A stretch of 64,000 nt of DNA from Bacteroidales bacterium. Its GTDB lineage: Bacteria; Bacteroidota; Bacteroidia; Bacteroidales; JAGOPY01. The stretch spans positions 6,927-70,926 of the forward strand of contig JALNZD010000019.1 in NCBI GenBank assembly GCA_023229505.1, in the 5' to 3' direction. The position numbers and the translations under genes were made by a program. Below the pieces are notes generated by a model. The model was not told the DNA's origin and searched no databases. It was given only the letters and a program-made list of their open reading frames with translations. Position 1 is the first letter of the stretch. The number at the start of each line of letters is the position of its first letter. Positions 24,227 to 32,320 of this stretch are shown here, piece by piece.

Positions 24227-25000
24227 ATGCAGCGCGACGGAAAGTACATTTATTGCATCATTGCATCGGATTACGACATCAATCTAGGGTCGATAGGGGT
24301 AGGCGGACGCGGCGATCTGGTCTTCACCATCGGTTTCGATGGCTTGTGCATGGTGGTGAGCGACCATCCGCTCAGCAGGTTCGTTGTCAATCCCGAAAAC
24401 ATGCTGGCGCACCAAAAGGTAATTGAAGAGGTGATGAAGGAATTCAGAAGCGTACTTCCCATCAGGTTTGGCATCATCGCGGCAACCCCCGATGAAATAA
24501 GGAACCTGCTGAACCGCAGATACAGCGAGTTTATGGAATTGCTCAAACAGTTCGAAAATAAAGTGGAGCTCAATGTAAGGGGAACCTGGAAAAATATGGG
24601 AATGATTTACAAGGAGATCGACAAGGAACATGTTGAACTTCAAAAAATCAGGGCCGAAATCGAAAAACTGCATGACCAGGAAAAAAGAAACCTGAAAATT
24701 GCTGAAGCCGGAAAATTGGTCGAACATGCACTGGTTGAAAAGAAAGAGGATGAGGCGGGAAAGATTATCGATGCTTTCCGCAAATCGGTGTTCGAGTTTA
24801 AACACAATAAAAAAAACAACGACGCCATGTTTATGAATACAGCATTTCTGGTGAACAGCGGGAGGGAGGTGGAATTCGATAACATCATGGCCGACCTTGG
24901 CACCAGATACCAGGATCGGAGCGACTTTGTTTATACCGCTCCATTGCCGATCTTTAATTTCATCGACCTGAAAATTTTTCCTGAAAAATGGGAATTATAA
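24227..25000 (+). CDS. GvpF/L family gas vesicle protein
   Basis: This 257-residue protein has the family pattern: N-terminal KYIYCIIASDY, a central ISAIV-like strand (LCMVVSDHPL), VLPIRFGIIA, and C-terminal NTAFLVNSG and PLPIFNFIDL. GvpF/L proteins are accessory factors that bind GvpA early in assembly. A charged coiled-coil segment lies in the middle (about 125-200). Confidence 0.92.
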   Translation: MQRDGKYIYCIIASDYDINLGSIGVGGRGDLVFTIGFDGLCMVVSDHPLSRFVVNPENMLAHQKVIEEVMKEFRSVLPIRFGIIAATPDEIRNLLNRRYSEFMELLKQFENKVELNVRGTWKNMGMIYKEIDKEHVELQKIRAEIEKLHDQEKRNLKIAEAGKLVEHALVEKKEDEAGKIIDAFRKSVFEFKHNKKNNDAMFMNTAFLVNSGREVEFDNIMADLGTRYQDRSDFVYTAPLPIFNFIDLKIFPEKWEL

Positions 25001-25023
25001 AACCAATAGACTGAAAGACATTT

Positions 25024-25806
25024 ATGAACAGCGAACTGGAAATACCGAAAGAAGGAAAATACATTTATGGGATCATTAGGCATGCCGGCCCGTTAGACTA
25101 TGGCCCTATCGGAATCGGAAAACGGGCAGACAGGGTTTATGGTATCAATTTTAAAGATATCAGCGCAATAGTTAGTAATTCGCCAATCATCATATATGAA
25201 GCACGAAGGGTAAACATGATCGCTCACGAAGAAGTACTTGAGGAGGTTATGAAACAATTCACAGTTCTTCCGGTCCGGTTTTCAACCATCTCCGAGCACA
25301 ACGATGACGCCGGAATCCTGAGAATCCTTGAAAAGGATTATAAAAAATTCGACGACCTGCTTAGTAAGATGGAAGGCAAGAAAGAACTGGGACTCAAGGT
25401 ACTTGCACAGGAAGCTGCGATCTATGAAAGTATCATTGAAAAATATGATGAAATCAGGATACTGCGGGGAAAACTGATGAACCTGCCTCCGGACAAAACC
25501 CATTACCAGCGGATGAAAATCGGTGAAATGGTGGCCGAAGCGCTTAAAAATGAAACAGGCATTTATAAAAATACCACCCTCGATGTTCTAAACCCACTTG
25601 CAGACGACGTGAAGATAAACGACAACTATGGTGAGTTGATGATACTCAATGCCGCCTTCCTGATTAAAAACAGCGCTGAGCCCGCGTTTGATAAAGCGGT
25701 GAGCGATTTGGATGAAAAATATGGCAGCTTTATGACCTTCAAATACGTGGGGACATTGCCACCCTATAATTTTGTTAACCTTGTAATTAACACGAAAGGA
25801 ATTTAA
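25024..25806 (+). CDS. GvpF/L family gas vesicle protein
   Basis: This 260-residue protein starts GKYIYGIIRHAGPLDYGPIG and has VLPVRFSTISE, NAAFLIKNS and GTLPPYNFVNL near the C-terminus. It is the third GvpF/L paralog in a row. It is followed 1 nt later by gvpG. Confidence 0.93.
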   Translation: MNSELEIPKEGKYIYGIIRHAGPLDYGPIGIGKRADRVYGINFKDISAIVSNSPIIIYEARRVNMIAHEEVLEEVMKQFTVLPVRFSTISEHNDDAGILRILEKDYKKFDDLLSKMEGKKELGLKVLAQEAAIYESIIEKYDEIRILRGKLMNLPPDKTHYQRMKIGEMVAEALKNETGIYKNTTLDVLNPLADDVKINDNYGELMILNAAFLIKNSAEPAFDKAVSDLDEKYGSFMTFKYVGTLPPYNFVNLVINTKGI

Positions 25807-25807
25807 C

Positions 25808-26044
25808 ATGTTTTTAATCGACGATATATTGCTTGCACCTTTAAAAGGAGTCATTTTTATCGCAAAAAAAATCAATGAGGTGATCGAGAAAGAAACGTCA
25901 GACGAAGGCACTATCAAAGAAAGGTTGATGGCACTGCAGCTGAAATTTGAGATGGATGAAATTGACGAAGAAGAATACGACAAAAGAGAAGATGAATTAT
26001 TGAAATTACTGGCAAATATCAGAGAAGAAAAACAAAATAAATAA
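25808..26044 (+). CDS. gvpG: Gas vesicle protein GvpG
   Basis: This 78-residue protein has the GvpG hallmark N-terminus (FLIDDILLAPLKGVIFIAKK) followed by an acidic helix (EEYDKREDELLKLL). GvpG is an essential accessory protein that acts with GvpF/L. Its position after GvpF/L genes is typical. Confidence 0.94.
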   Translation: MFLIDDILLAPLKGVIFIAKKINEVIEKETSDEGTIKERLMALQLKFEMDEIDEEEYDKREDELLKLLANIREEKQNK

Positions 26045-26067
26045 CGAAATAAAGAAAGGAGGGAAAA

Positions 26068-26298
26068 ATGAATGCATTTACATGTCCGAAATGTGGAAAA
26101 GTAACAGGTGGAAACGAAAATTTTTGCATTGAATGTGGACAGCCACTCAATATTATATGCCCGGAATGTGGCGAAGGATGGCGATTTATGTTCGATTACA
26201 AATTTTGCCCCTTTTGCGGGCATAACATGAAGAAACCGGGTGAAAAGAAACCGTTACCGGGGAAAAAAGAAACCGTTACCGGGGAAAAAGATAAATAA
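26068..26298 (+). CDS. Small zinc-ribbon protein
   Basis: This 76-residue protein has four CxxC-type knuckles (CPKC, CIEC, CPEC, CPFC) forming two zinc ribbons, followed by a Lys/Gly/Pro tail containing two copies of KKPLPGK-like sequence. The start follows AAGGAGGG at 26056-26063, one of the strongest Shine-Dalgarno sequences in the window. The function is unknown, and its location between gvpG and gvpO suggests a part in vesicle assembly. Confidence 0.8.
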   Translation: MNAFTCPKCGKVTGGNENFCIECGQPLNIICPECGEGWRFMFDYKFCPFCGHNMKKPGEKKPLPGKKETVTGEKDK

Positions 26299-26311
26299 TA
26301 AGGAGGGAAAA

Positions 26312-26584
26312 ATGAGTAAAATAATTGATGTAAAAAAAACAGTGGTTAAATTCCTGAAAGAGAACATTAACTGTTATGACGTAACGGTCATAAAAATTGA
26401 AAAAGTTAAAGAAATCTGGAGTGCCGTGGCAGAGGTATATGAAGACGATTCATTTTTAAAATCAATGAACCTGCCACCAAAACAGGTGCAGCTTTTTTAT
26501 TCCGTTAAGATGGATGAAAAGCTTGAAATTACATCCTTCGAACGACTTAATTCCTTTGAAGGAATGGATAATACTGATCAGTAA
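26312..26584 (+). CDS. gvpO: GvpO-like gas vesicle protein
   Basis: This protein has 90 residues from the ATG at 26312, chosen because AGGAGGG at 26301-26307 precedes it. Upstream in-frame ATGs from 26240 would overlap the zinc-ribbon gene. The sequence (SKIIDVKKTVVKFLKENINC, WSAVAEVYED, LFYSVKMDEKLEITSFERL) fits GvpO: an N-terminal helix, then strands ending in a V-x-L/M-D-E motif. GvpO is a small accessory protein needed for vesicle formation in haloarchaea and actinobacteria. Confidence 0.8.
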   Translation: MSKIIDVKKTVVKFLKENINCYDVTVIKIEKVKEIWSAVAEVYEDDSFLKSMNLPPKQVQLFYSVKMDEKLEITSFERLNSFEGMDNTDQ

Positions 26585-26611
26585 TATCACTTAATAAAGG
26601 AACCAGTTATC

Positions 26612-27406
26612 ATGATCAATAAGCTGATATATGTTTATTGCATATCAAACAGTCCTCTTGGACTCGTCCATATCATGGAGTCCAAAGGCTTGAAATCTCT
26701 TATGTTTGATGATTTTTTCGTTATCGTTAAATATGTTTCCGAAAATGAATTCTCCAAAGAAAACTTCAAAAAGAATTTATCAGATTTTCAGTGGTTGGAA
26801 TCCAACGCCCGGGAACATATCAGGGTAATCGACCTGATCATGGAATATTGTACCGTGATCCCGTTTAAATTTGGTACGATCTATCATTCAAAAGATAGTT
26901 TGAAAAAATTTATTGCGGATTATTCTGATTCATTGATCGAAAATTTCCATAATATCAAGGGAAAGGAAGAATGGTCTGTAAAAATTTATTGCGAAAGAAA
27001 AACGCTGAGCGAACAAATTGACGAATTGAGCGAGGAAGCAGCTGATCTGGAAAAACAGATCATGGCAAGTTCGCCCGGGAAAGCATTTCTTTTAAAAAGA
27101 AAAAAAGCAGACCTGATCGAAACTGAGATAGACCGGCTTTGTAAGAACTACGGACAGGAATATTATAATGAATTTAAAAAACTGAGCGAATCAACCAGCA
27201 TCAACAACCTGCTCCCGAAAGAACTTACCGGAAGAGAGGATGCCATGATCCTCAATGCCACCTATCTTGTAAGTAAAAACAATTTGACTGATTTTAAAAG
27301 TATAGTCGACAGGCTGAGAAAAAATGATGGGAATTCCGGTTTTATTATTGAAGCAACCGGGCCCTGGCCTCCATTTAGTTTTATCTCCATTAAAGAAAAA
27401 CAATAA
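26612..27406 (+). CDS. GvpF/L family gas vesicle protein
   Basis: This 264-residue protein starts KLIYVYCISNSPLG and has VIPFKFGTIYHS, a charged coiled coil (about 130-190), NATYLVSKN and TGPWPPFSFISI. It is more diverged than the three upstream copies. Its stop overlaps the next ATG (TAATG at 27404-27408). Confidence 0.9.
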   Translation: MINKLIYVYCISNSPLGLVHIMESKGLKSLMFDDFFVIVKYVSENEFSKENFKKNLSDFQWLESNAREHIRVIDLIMEYCTVIPFKFGTIYHSKDSLKKFIADYSDSLIENFHNIKGKEEWSVKIYCERKTLSEQIDELSEEAADLEKQIMASSPGKAFLLKRKKADLIETEIDRLCKNYGQEYYNEFKKLSESTSINNLLPKELTGREDAMILNATYLVSKNNLTDFKSIVDRLRKNDGNSGFIIEATGPWPPFSFISIKEKQ

Positions 27407-27612
27407 TGCACGATAATGTAATCGACCGGTCTAAAGACATTACCATCCTGGAGTTACTCGACAGGGTTTTGAACAAAGGGGTGATCCTTACGGGAGATAT
27501 TGTAATTTCTGTAGCAGATATCGACCTGGTGTATGTTGGGTTGAAATTAATGTTAAGCTCGGTTGAGTCCATGGAGCAGTTAAGGTCCGGAAAATCAGTA
27601 GCGAAAGAGTAA
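27406..27612 (+). CDS. GvpA-family minor protein (GvpM/GvpS-like)
   Basis: This 68-residue protein has the GvpA-family core (ITILELLDRVLNKGVILTGD, then VISVADIDLVYVGLKLMLSS). It lacks the GvpJ WW extension and is closest to the GvpM/GvpS type. It is probably a minor wall or cap component. It is translationally coupled to the upstream GvpF/L gene. Confidence 0.88.
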   Translation: MHDNVIDRSKDITILELLDRVLNKGVILTGDIVISVADIDLVYVGLKLMLSSVESMEQLRSGKSVAKE

Positions 27613-27634
27613 ATAATTAATTAAATGCGCTGAA

Positions 27635-28390
27635 ATGGATAAGATGATTTATTCCATATTATCCGTAAAAAACAATCCTGAGAAATTAAATACGCTGTTG
27701 GTTGGGATAAAGGGTATTGCGGGGACGGGCTTATTTGCTGTTTCCTTTGATCAGATTTCTGCGGTAGTCAGCAACATCAAAAGAGCTGATTTAATTGCAG
27801 ATAAAACAAATGCCATTGAATATGCCGGGGTGATCGAAAAACTGGCACAACAATTTACGCTTCTTCCAATGCGATATGGTTCCCTTATGGAATCAACCGA
27901 CGCGATTAATAAAATGCTCGGAAGAAACTACCATGAATTTCAACAAAACCTTCATAAAGTTGAAAACAAGTGTGAATTCGGGCTGAAGATCTTTTGTGAT
28001 TCCGAAAAGTTAAAGGCAGAACTGAGGGCAAAATCAGAGGCAGATACTAAAACACCCGCCAAACCTGCCCCGGAAATTAAAAATTCAGTGTACAGGGATT
28101 ACGTAAATAAAAAGCTTAAAGAGCACAGGCTTGAGGAATTGCTCTTAACCTATGTTGATTCGGTCATTTCAGAAATCATGGGATACCTTGCCCGATTGAA
28201 CGCGGTCAATAAATTCAAAAAGATGGCAACCGCAACAAATATAATCGATGCGGTTTTTTTACTTGAGAAGGAGAAGAAAAGCGAATTAATTCAGGCGGTT
28301 GAAGATTTACAAAACCAATATCCCGGGCTAAACTTTGTCTTAACCGGGCCCTGGCCGCCGTATAATTTTGTTGAAATCACCATAAAGTAA
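27635..28390 (+). CDS. GvpF/L family gas vesicle protein
   Basis: This 251-residue protein is the fifth GvpF/L copy. It has LFAVSFDQISAVVSN, LLPMRYGSLME, a basic and acidic central helix, DAVFLLEKEKK and TGPWPPYNFVEI. It lies 8 nt before gvpK. Confidence 0.92.
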   Translation: MDKMIYSILSVKNNPEKLNTLLVGIKGIAGTGLFAVSFDQISAVVSNIKRADLIADKTNAIEYAGVIEKLAQQFTLLPMRYGSLMESTDAINKMLGRNYHEFQQNLHKVENKCEFGLKIFCDSEKLKAELRAKSEADTKTPAKPAPEIKNSVYRDYVNKKLKEHRLEELLLTYVDSVISEIMGYLARLNAVNKFKKMATATNIIDAVFLLEKEKKSELIQAVEDLQNQYPGLNFVLTGPWPPYNFVEITIK

Positions 28391-28398
28391 TCAGGACG

Positions 28399-28743
28399 AT
28401 GAGTGAAAATAAAATATTATTTAATACCGGATCGCTCGATGAACTTTCGGAGGAGATCGGGAAACTAACAAGCAATGAAGAATCCAGGCTAAAGCTCACC
28501 CCCGACAATGCAGATTCAGGGCTGGCAAAACTGGTACTAACCTTAGTTGAACTCATCCGTAAACTGGTTGAAAAGCAGGCTATGCGAAGAGTTGACGGCG
28601 GATCATTAACGGAAGCCGAAATCGAACGGTTGGGAGAAACCCTCATGAAGTTAGAGATGAAAATGGAAGAGCTGAAAAAGCATTTTAATCTCACCGACCG
28701 CGACTTAAATATCAATCTCGGTCCGTTGGGTGATTTGATGTAA
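28399..28743 (+). CDS. gvpK: Gas vesicle protein GvpK
   Basis: This 114-residue protein has the GvpK core: LAKLVLTLVELIRKLVEKQA, MRRVDGGSLTEAEIERLG and a C-terminal NINLGPLGDL. GvpK is an essential accessory protein found in almost all clusters, often near the end, as here. Confidence 0.95.
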   Translation: MSENKILFNTGSLDELSEEIGKLTSNEESRLKLTPDNADSGLAKLVLTLVELIRKLVEKQAMRRVDGGSLTEAEIERLGETLMKLEMKMEELKKHFNLTDRDLNINLGPLGDLM

Positions 28744-28768
28744 AAGACAAAGCTAAAAGCCTTTCACA

Positions 28769-29452
28769 ATGAGGACGCTGATATATGTTCCCATCATTCA
28801 TTCAAGCGCCGACATGGGCTCTCTGGGAAAAGAACTTAAGAACAAAAGTGTTTCTGAATTGGGAGAAAATGTATGGCAAAAGCACACCGATACTGTAAAT
28901 GGCTACTGGGATGCAATTGAATCCTACTTTGAAAACATTGATATTTACATTAAGGGGATTAAAATATATCAGGACGGAATGTTTGTTGATGGTGAAATAG
29001 CGATGAAAATCATTAACGAAGGCATCAAATCAGGGAGCAAAAATTTTGAAATAGTCTCAAACCTTATCGATCGGGGGGCATCACTTATCAAGACTGAAGA
29101 TTTCAAAATGGTGAAAGATGAATACGATGGACTTCAATCTATCTTAAAATCAAAAACTAATATTAAGAAACTCTTTCTACTACTCAGGTATAAAGTTTTA
29201 AAACCAATATTTTTAATCAGGAGGGATAAATTTATTACCGGCAGGATAGCCGAAACGCTGGGCCAAAACGAAACCGGAATTCTTTTTATCGGGGCTTATC
29301 ACAATATCATGAAAAGACTGCCCAAAGATATTACTGTGATCGAATTGAAGGAAATTGCAAAAATCCGAAAATATCAAAAAGCAATTCAATCTGATTCTAA
29401 AATTAAAACACTACAACTTAAACAACTTACGGAATACCTGATTAAAAAATGA
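28769..29452 (+). CDS. Conserved-looking protein of unknown function at the end of the gas-vesicle cluster
   Basis: This 227-residue soluble, mixed alpha/beta protein starts with the strand MRTLIYVPIIHSSADMGSLG and has a C-terminal block RDKFITGRIAETLGQNETG followed by LFIGAYHNIM. The G-x-x-H after a hydrophobic strand faintly recalls TraB/ChaN-type proteins, but I would not assign a function. It lies 25 nt after gvpK and is probably the last gene of the operon. Confidence 0.6.
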   Translation: MRTLIYVPIIHSSADMGSLGKELKNKSVSELGENVWQKHTDTVNGYWDAIESYFENIDIYIKGIKIYQDGMFVDGEIAMKIINEGIKSGSKNFEIVSNLIDRGASLIKTEDFKMVKDEYDGLQSILKSKTNIKKLFLLLRYKVLKPIFLIRRDKFITGRIAETLGQNETGILFIGAYHNIMKRLPKDITVIELKEIAKIRKYQKAIQSDSKIKTLQLKQLTEYLIKK

Positions 29453-29635
29453 TGTTGGAAAAAGTTGCTGAAAAAGAAGTCGGCAAAAACAGGTTCGCAA
29501 CCTTCTGAAGCCGAAACGCTGAAGCTCATTCATGAGCTTGAGGTACACCAGATTGAGCTGGAATTGCAGAACGAAGAACTCGTCCTGGCCGACCACTTAA
29601 TGAGAAACTCAGGATCACGTATAGGGACAATCTGA
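29453..29635 (+). pseudogene. Chimeric relic: sensor-kinase N-terminal fragment joined to an aroC tail
   Basis: The frame open from 29453 to the TGA at 29633-29635 encodes ETLKLIHELEVHQIELELQN, a stretch typical of the region ahead of PAS domains in Bacteroidota/proteobacterial sensor kinases. It runs directly into EELVLADHLMRNSG. The last part matches the C-terminus of chorismate synthase (ALVLADHLLRNST). At DNA level 29576-29611 matches aroC 10721-10756 at 29 of 36 positions, including the exact 18-mer actcgtcctggccgacca. No ATG start fits, so it is a non-functional recombination product. Confidence 0.65.
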
Positions 29636-29640
29636 ATAAC

Positions 29641-32208
29641 TCAAAACTCGAGTTTCAAAGAAAGATAAAAGGTTCTGCCAAATCCCCAGAAACCACTGAA
29701 GTCATCAATCGTATGGGAATAGCCATCCTGGCCCCTGATGATATACTTGCTGTTCAGCGCATTCAGGCAGCCCAGGTCAGCTCTGGCCTTTAAGGAACCA
29801 ACCCGGAAAGGACATTCCAGGTGTATATCGAGAGTTTGATAAGACGGAATACGGTAAGATTGACTCCGGTCATTTGGATTTGTCCTGGAAGTTGGACTAA
29901 AATCAGCATAATACCGGTCATAATACATCCAGGAAACTGAAATATCAATGGTTCGCATGATCCTGATATCTGCAAACAAGGAAACCTGCGTCTGAGGGGC
30001 ATCTCCAACATACAATCCATCGGCATAAACCTGTATCGTGTCAACAACAGCCTGATCATCATTAAAGACAAATGCCGTTACATCATTCTTCCATTTCCAG
30101 TTGCCTATTGACAGGCTTCCCCCGGCATTCAGCCAACTGGTGATCCGCTGGCTTAGTTCAGCTTCTGCTCCCCTGTGTAAGGCATCAAGACCCTGAACCA
30201 TTGATGGGTCTTCAAACTGATTGTACTCATTAGTGAGTATCGATTTGTCCTGCCAACTGGTATAATAAGCATTCAGCCGCAAACGGGTATACCTCAGGTC
30301 TAAGCCGTAACCAACCTCTGCCGTTAAAGTTTTTTCATTTTTAAGGTCATGGGTCGGGACATTGGTGAAATTTCCGAAGACGAATTTAAAATAAGGTTCA
30401 CGGGAGAAATATCCGCCATTAATGAATAAATGGTTAAACTCATTCAGGTTAAGATTCAGTCCTGCCTTCACATCGAAACCAGGCTTGAATACCCATTCAC
30501 TACTGATATCGCTGACGTAATTGTAGCGGTCCTCCCTCCGGTACCAGTTACCGGATATGGTTCCGGAAGCAAACGCGTTAAGCCTGCCCGATTGATACTC
30601 CAATTGCGCAAAGATGCTGGCGAAATTATTGATCGCTCCGTTGTCGACCTTAACGATATCTCCGACCTTTTTAATCTGGTCACGGCCCGCCACGCCATCG
30701 ACTGCATAAGCGTAATCATCAATGAAAAAGCGGCCGCCAAGCAGATCCCTGACCTTTTGCTGCAGCTTCGACTTGAATATTCTTCCATGGAAACCGGCAG
30801 TCAGAGTGAACCGGTCGTTGAATTCATGCCTGTAAGTCGATAAAAGCCCTGTCCAGATATGGCTTGCAAGAAAGTTCGTCTGAATATTAAGGGAATATCC
30901 GGTTGTGTCAGTGCCATCCGCCAGTGTATAATAACTTTCATTCCCGGCATTATTCCGGTAGATAGTTTCCCAATCAATTTGTCCACTGGGGTTATGATAA
31001 CTAAATATCCAGGGATTACTGCCGAAAGTCTCGGTCCATTTACCCCCGCCATTGCCGAACGACAAGTAATAAGAGGTGGCCAGCATGCTTTTTTTGGAAA
31101 TATTCCAGTAATCGTTGAGAGCGATATGAGGTTTATGATAGAAATTTTCGCTCGCATTGTTGATCTCCCCGTTATAACTACCCCAGTCTTTGTTGTAGCG
31201 CAGACCATACTGGTCTGTTTCTGCTTTCGACAACCTGTTATTCCGCTGGCCATGTTTTTCAGGATTGCCAAGCGCAGTGAAAACCAACATGTGGTCTTTA
31301 CTGAATTCCTTGGAGATGGAGAGATAATAAGCCCATCCGTCGACGTAGGTTGCATCAGCGTAGCCCGGTCCTGTGAACCGGGAGCCAAGAAAAGTTACGG
31401 CCATATTGTTTTTAAGCCTGCCGCTGGATAACATGAGGGTGGTTTTCTGGTTGCCATAGTCAGTGATGGAATATTTGAGGCTTCCACCTGATTCCACATC
31501 GGTAGTTTTTGTGATGATATTGATCGTTCCACCGATGGAATTCAGCGCTACTTTTGAGGCCCCAAGTCCCCGCTGCACCTGGATCTGCTGGGTGGCTTCC
31601 GCTAAACCAAGCCAGTTGTTCCAATAGACAAGTCCGTTTTCGACACTCCCAATGGGAACCCCATTCAGCATCAAGGCCACATTCTCCTGTTTAAACCCCC
31701 GGATGTTCACGCTGGCATCGCCGCTGCCACCACCGGTTCGGCTCGCATAGACACCGGGCACTGCCTTCATGATCTCAGGGAATGGCTGGTCGCCGAGCCG
31801 TGTTTCAATATCTTCAGCCCTGATCATGGACACCGAAACAGGTGTTCGCCGGTCAATCGCTTCCGATGCTATGATGCTAACCTCGGCCAGGCCGATGGTG
31901 GCCCGCTTTAAATAGATCGTGCCAAGTTTTACCTCCCCGGTCATTGTCACTGGAATCTCTTTTGGAAGGTATCCTATATTTGTAAAGGAAAGAACATAAC
32001 TTCCCGGTGACAGGTCAATCCGGAAAAAACCGGCCTGATCGGTGGAAGTTCCCTTGCTTTCATTTAATACTTTGATATTGACTCCTGTAAACTGATCGCC
32101 GGTCAGTGAATCGGCGACATATCCTGAAACCCAGGACTGACCATGTGCTAACTGGGTCAGTGTGAGGTTTAACAGGCAAATCAGGCAATAAAAGGATATT
32201 TTTTTCAT
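29641..32208 (-). CDS. TonB-dependent receptor under FMN-riboswitch control, likely flavin uptake
   Basis: This 855-residue outer-membrane receptor has a signal peptide ending in AHGQ (residue 24), a carboxypeptidase-regulatory-like domain (about 27-110), a plug domain (about 115-235; PFPEIMKAVPGVYASRTGGG and NIRGFKQENVALMLNG) and a C-terminal barrel ending in FYLSLKLEF. An FMN riboswitch and terminator lie in its leader (32237-32441). The likely substrate is therefore riboflavin or a related flavin; this is inferred from regulation rather than from the barrel sequence. It converges on the relic at the end of the gas-vesicle cluster. Confidence 0.92.
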   Translation of the reverse strand: MKKISFYCLICLLNLTLTQLAHGQSWVSGYVADSLTGDQFTGVNIKVLNESKGTSTDQAGFFRIDLSPGSYVLSFTNIGYLPKEIPVTMTGEVKLGTIYLKRATIGLAEVSIIASEAIDRRTPVSVSMIRAEDIETRLGDQPFPEIMKAVPGVYASRTGGGSGDASVNIRGFKQENVALMLNGVPIGSVENGLVYWNNWLGLAEATQQIQVQRGLGASKVALNSIGGTINIITKTTDVESGGSLKYSITDYGNQKTTLMLSSGRLKNNMAVTFLGSRFTGPGYADATYVDGWAYYLSISKEFSKDHMLVFTALGNPEKHGQRNNRLSKAETDQYGLRYNKDWGSYNGEINNASENFYHKPHIALNDYWNISKKSMLATSYYLSFGNGGGKWTETFGSNPWIFSYHNPSGQIDWETIYRNNAGNESYYTLADGTDTTGYSLNIQTNFLASHIWTGLLSTYRHEFNDRFTLTAGFHGRIFKSKLQQKVRDLLGGRFFIDDYAYAVDGVAGRDQIKKVGDIVKVDNGAINNFASIFAQLEYQSGRLNAFASGTISGNWYRREDRYNYVSDISSEWVFKPGFDVKAGLNLNLNEFNHLFINGGYFSREPYFKFVFGNFTNVPTHDLKNEKTLTAEVGYGLDLRYTRLRLNAYYTSWQDKSILTNEYNQFEDPSMVQGLDALHRGAEAELSQRITSWLNAGGSLSIGNWKWKNDVTAFVFNDDQAVVDTIQVYADGLYVGDAPQTQVSLFADIRIMRTIDISVSWMYYDRYYADFSPTSRTNPNDRSQSYRIPSYQTLDIHLECPFRVGSLKARADLGCLNALNSKYIIRGQDGYSHTIDDFSGFWGFGRTFYLSLKLEF

Positions 32209-32211
32209 AAT

Positions 32212-32231
32212 CTTATTAGGTTAAATTTAGA
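32212..32231 (-). promoter_or_regulatory. 20-nt leader motif shared by both TonB-receptor genes (copy 2)
   Basis: This is the same 20-mer as at 14012-14031 (TCTAAATTTAACCTAATAAG on the minus strand), again 3 nt before the ATG. Confidence 0.6.
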
Positions 32232-32236
32232 CCATT

Positions 32237-32263
32237 AAAAAACCCTGAAGGGATCCAACAGGG
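32237..32263 (-). terminator. Intrinsic terminator in the riboswitch leader
   Basis: On the minus strand CCCTG (32259-32263) pairs with CAGGG (32243-32247) around a loop containing the palindrome GGATCC, followed by TTTTTT (32237-32242). It lies between the FMN aptamer and the receptor start. It is probably the expression platform that stops transcription when FMN is bound. Confidence 0.7.
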
Positions 32264-32320
32264 CGGGAATTATAAATCAATGATGATAGCCCTTTAGTAA
32301 AAAAGGTATATCCATCAGAA

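Noticed and set aside
24284..24805. 173-residue ORF antisense to a GvpF/L gene
   Set aside because: It overlaps a well-supported GvpF/L gene on the other strand and shows no known domain.
30859..31431. 190-residue ORF on the plus strand inside the FMN-controlled receptor gene
   Set aside because: It is antisense to a clear TonB receptor; composition is that of a reverse-strand shadow.
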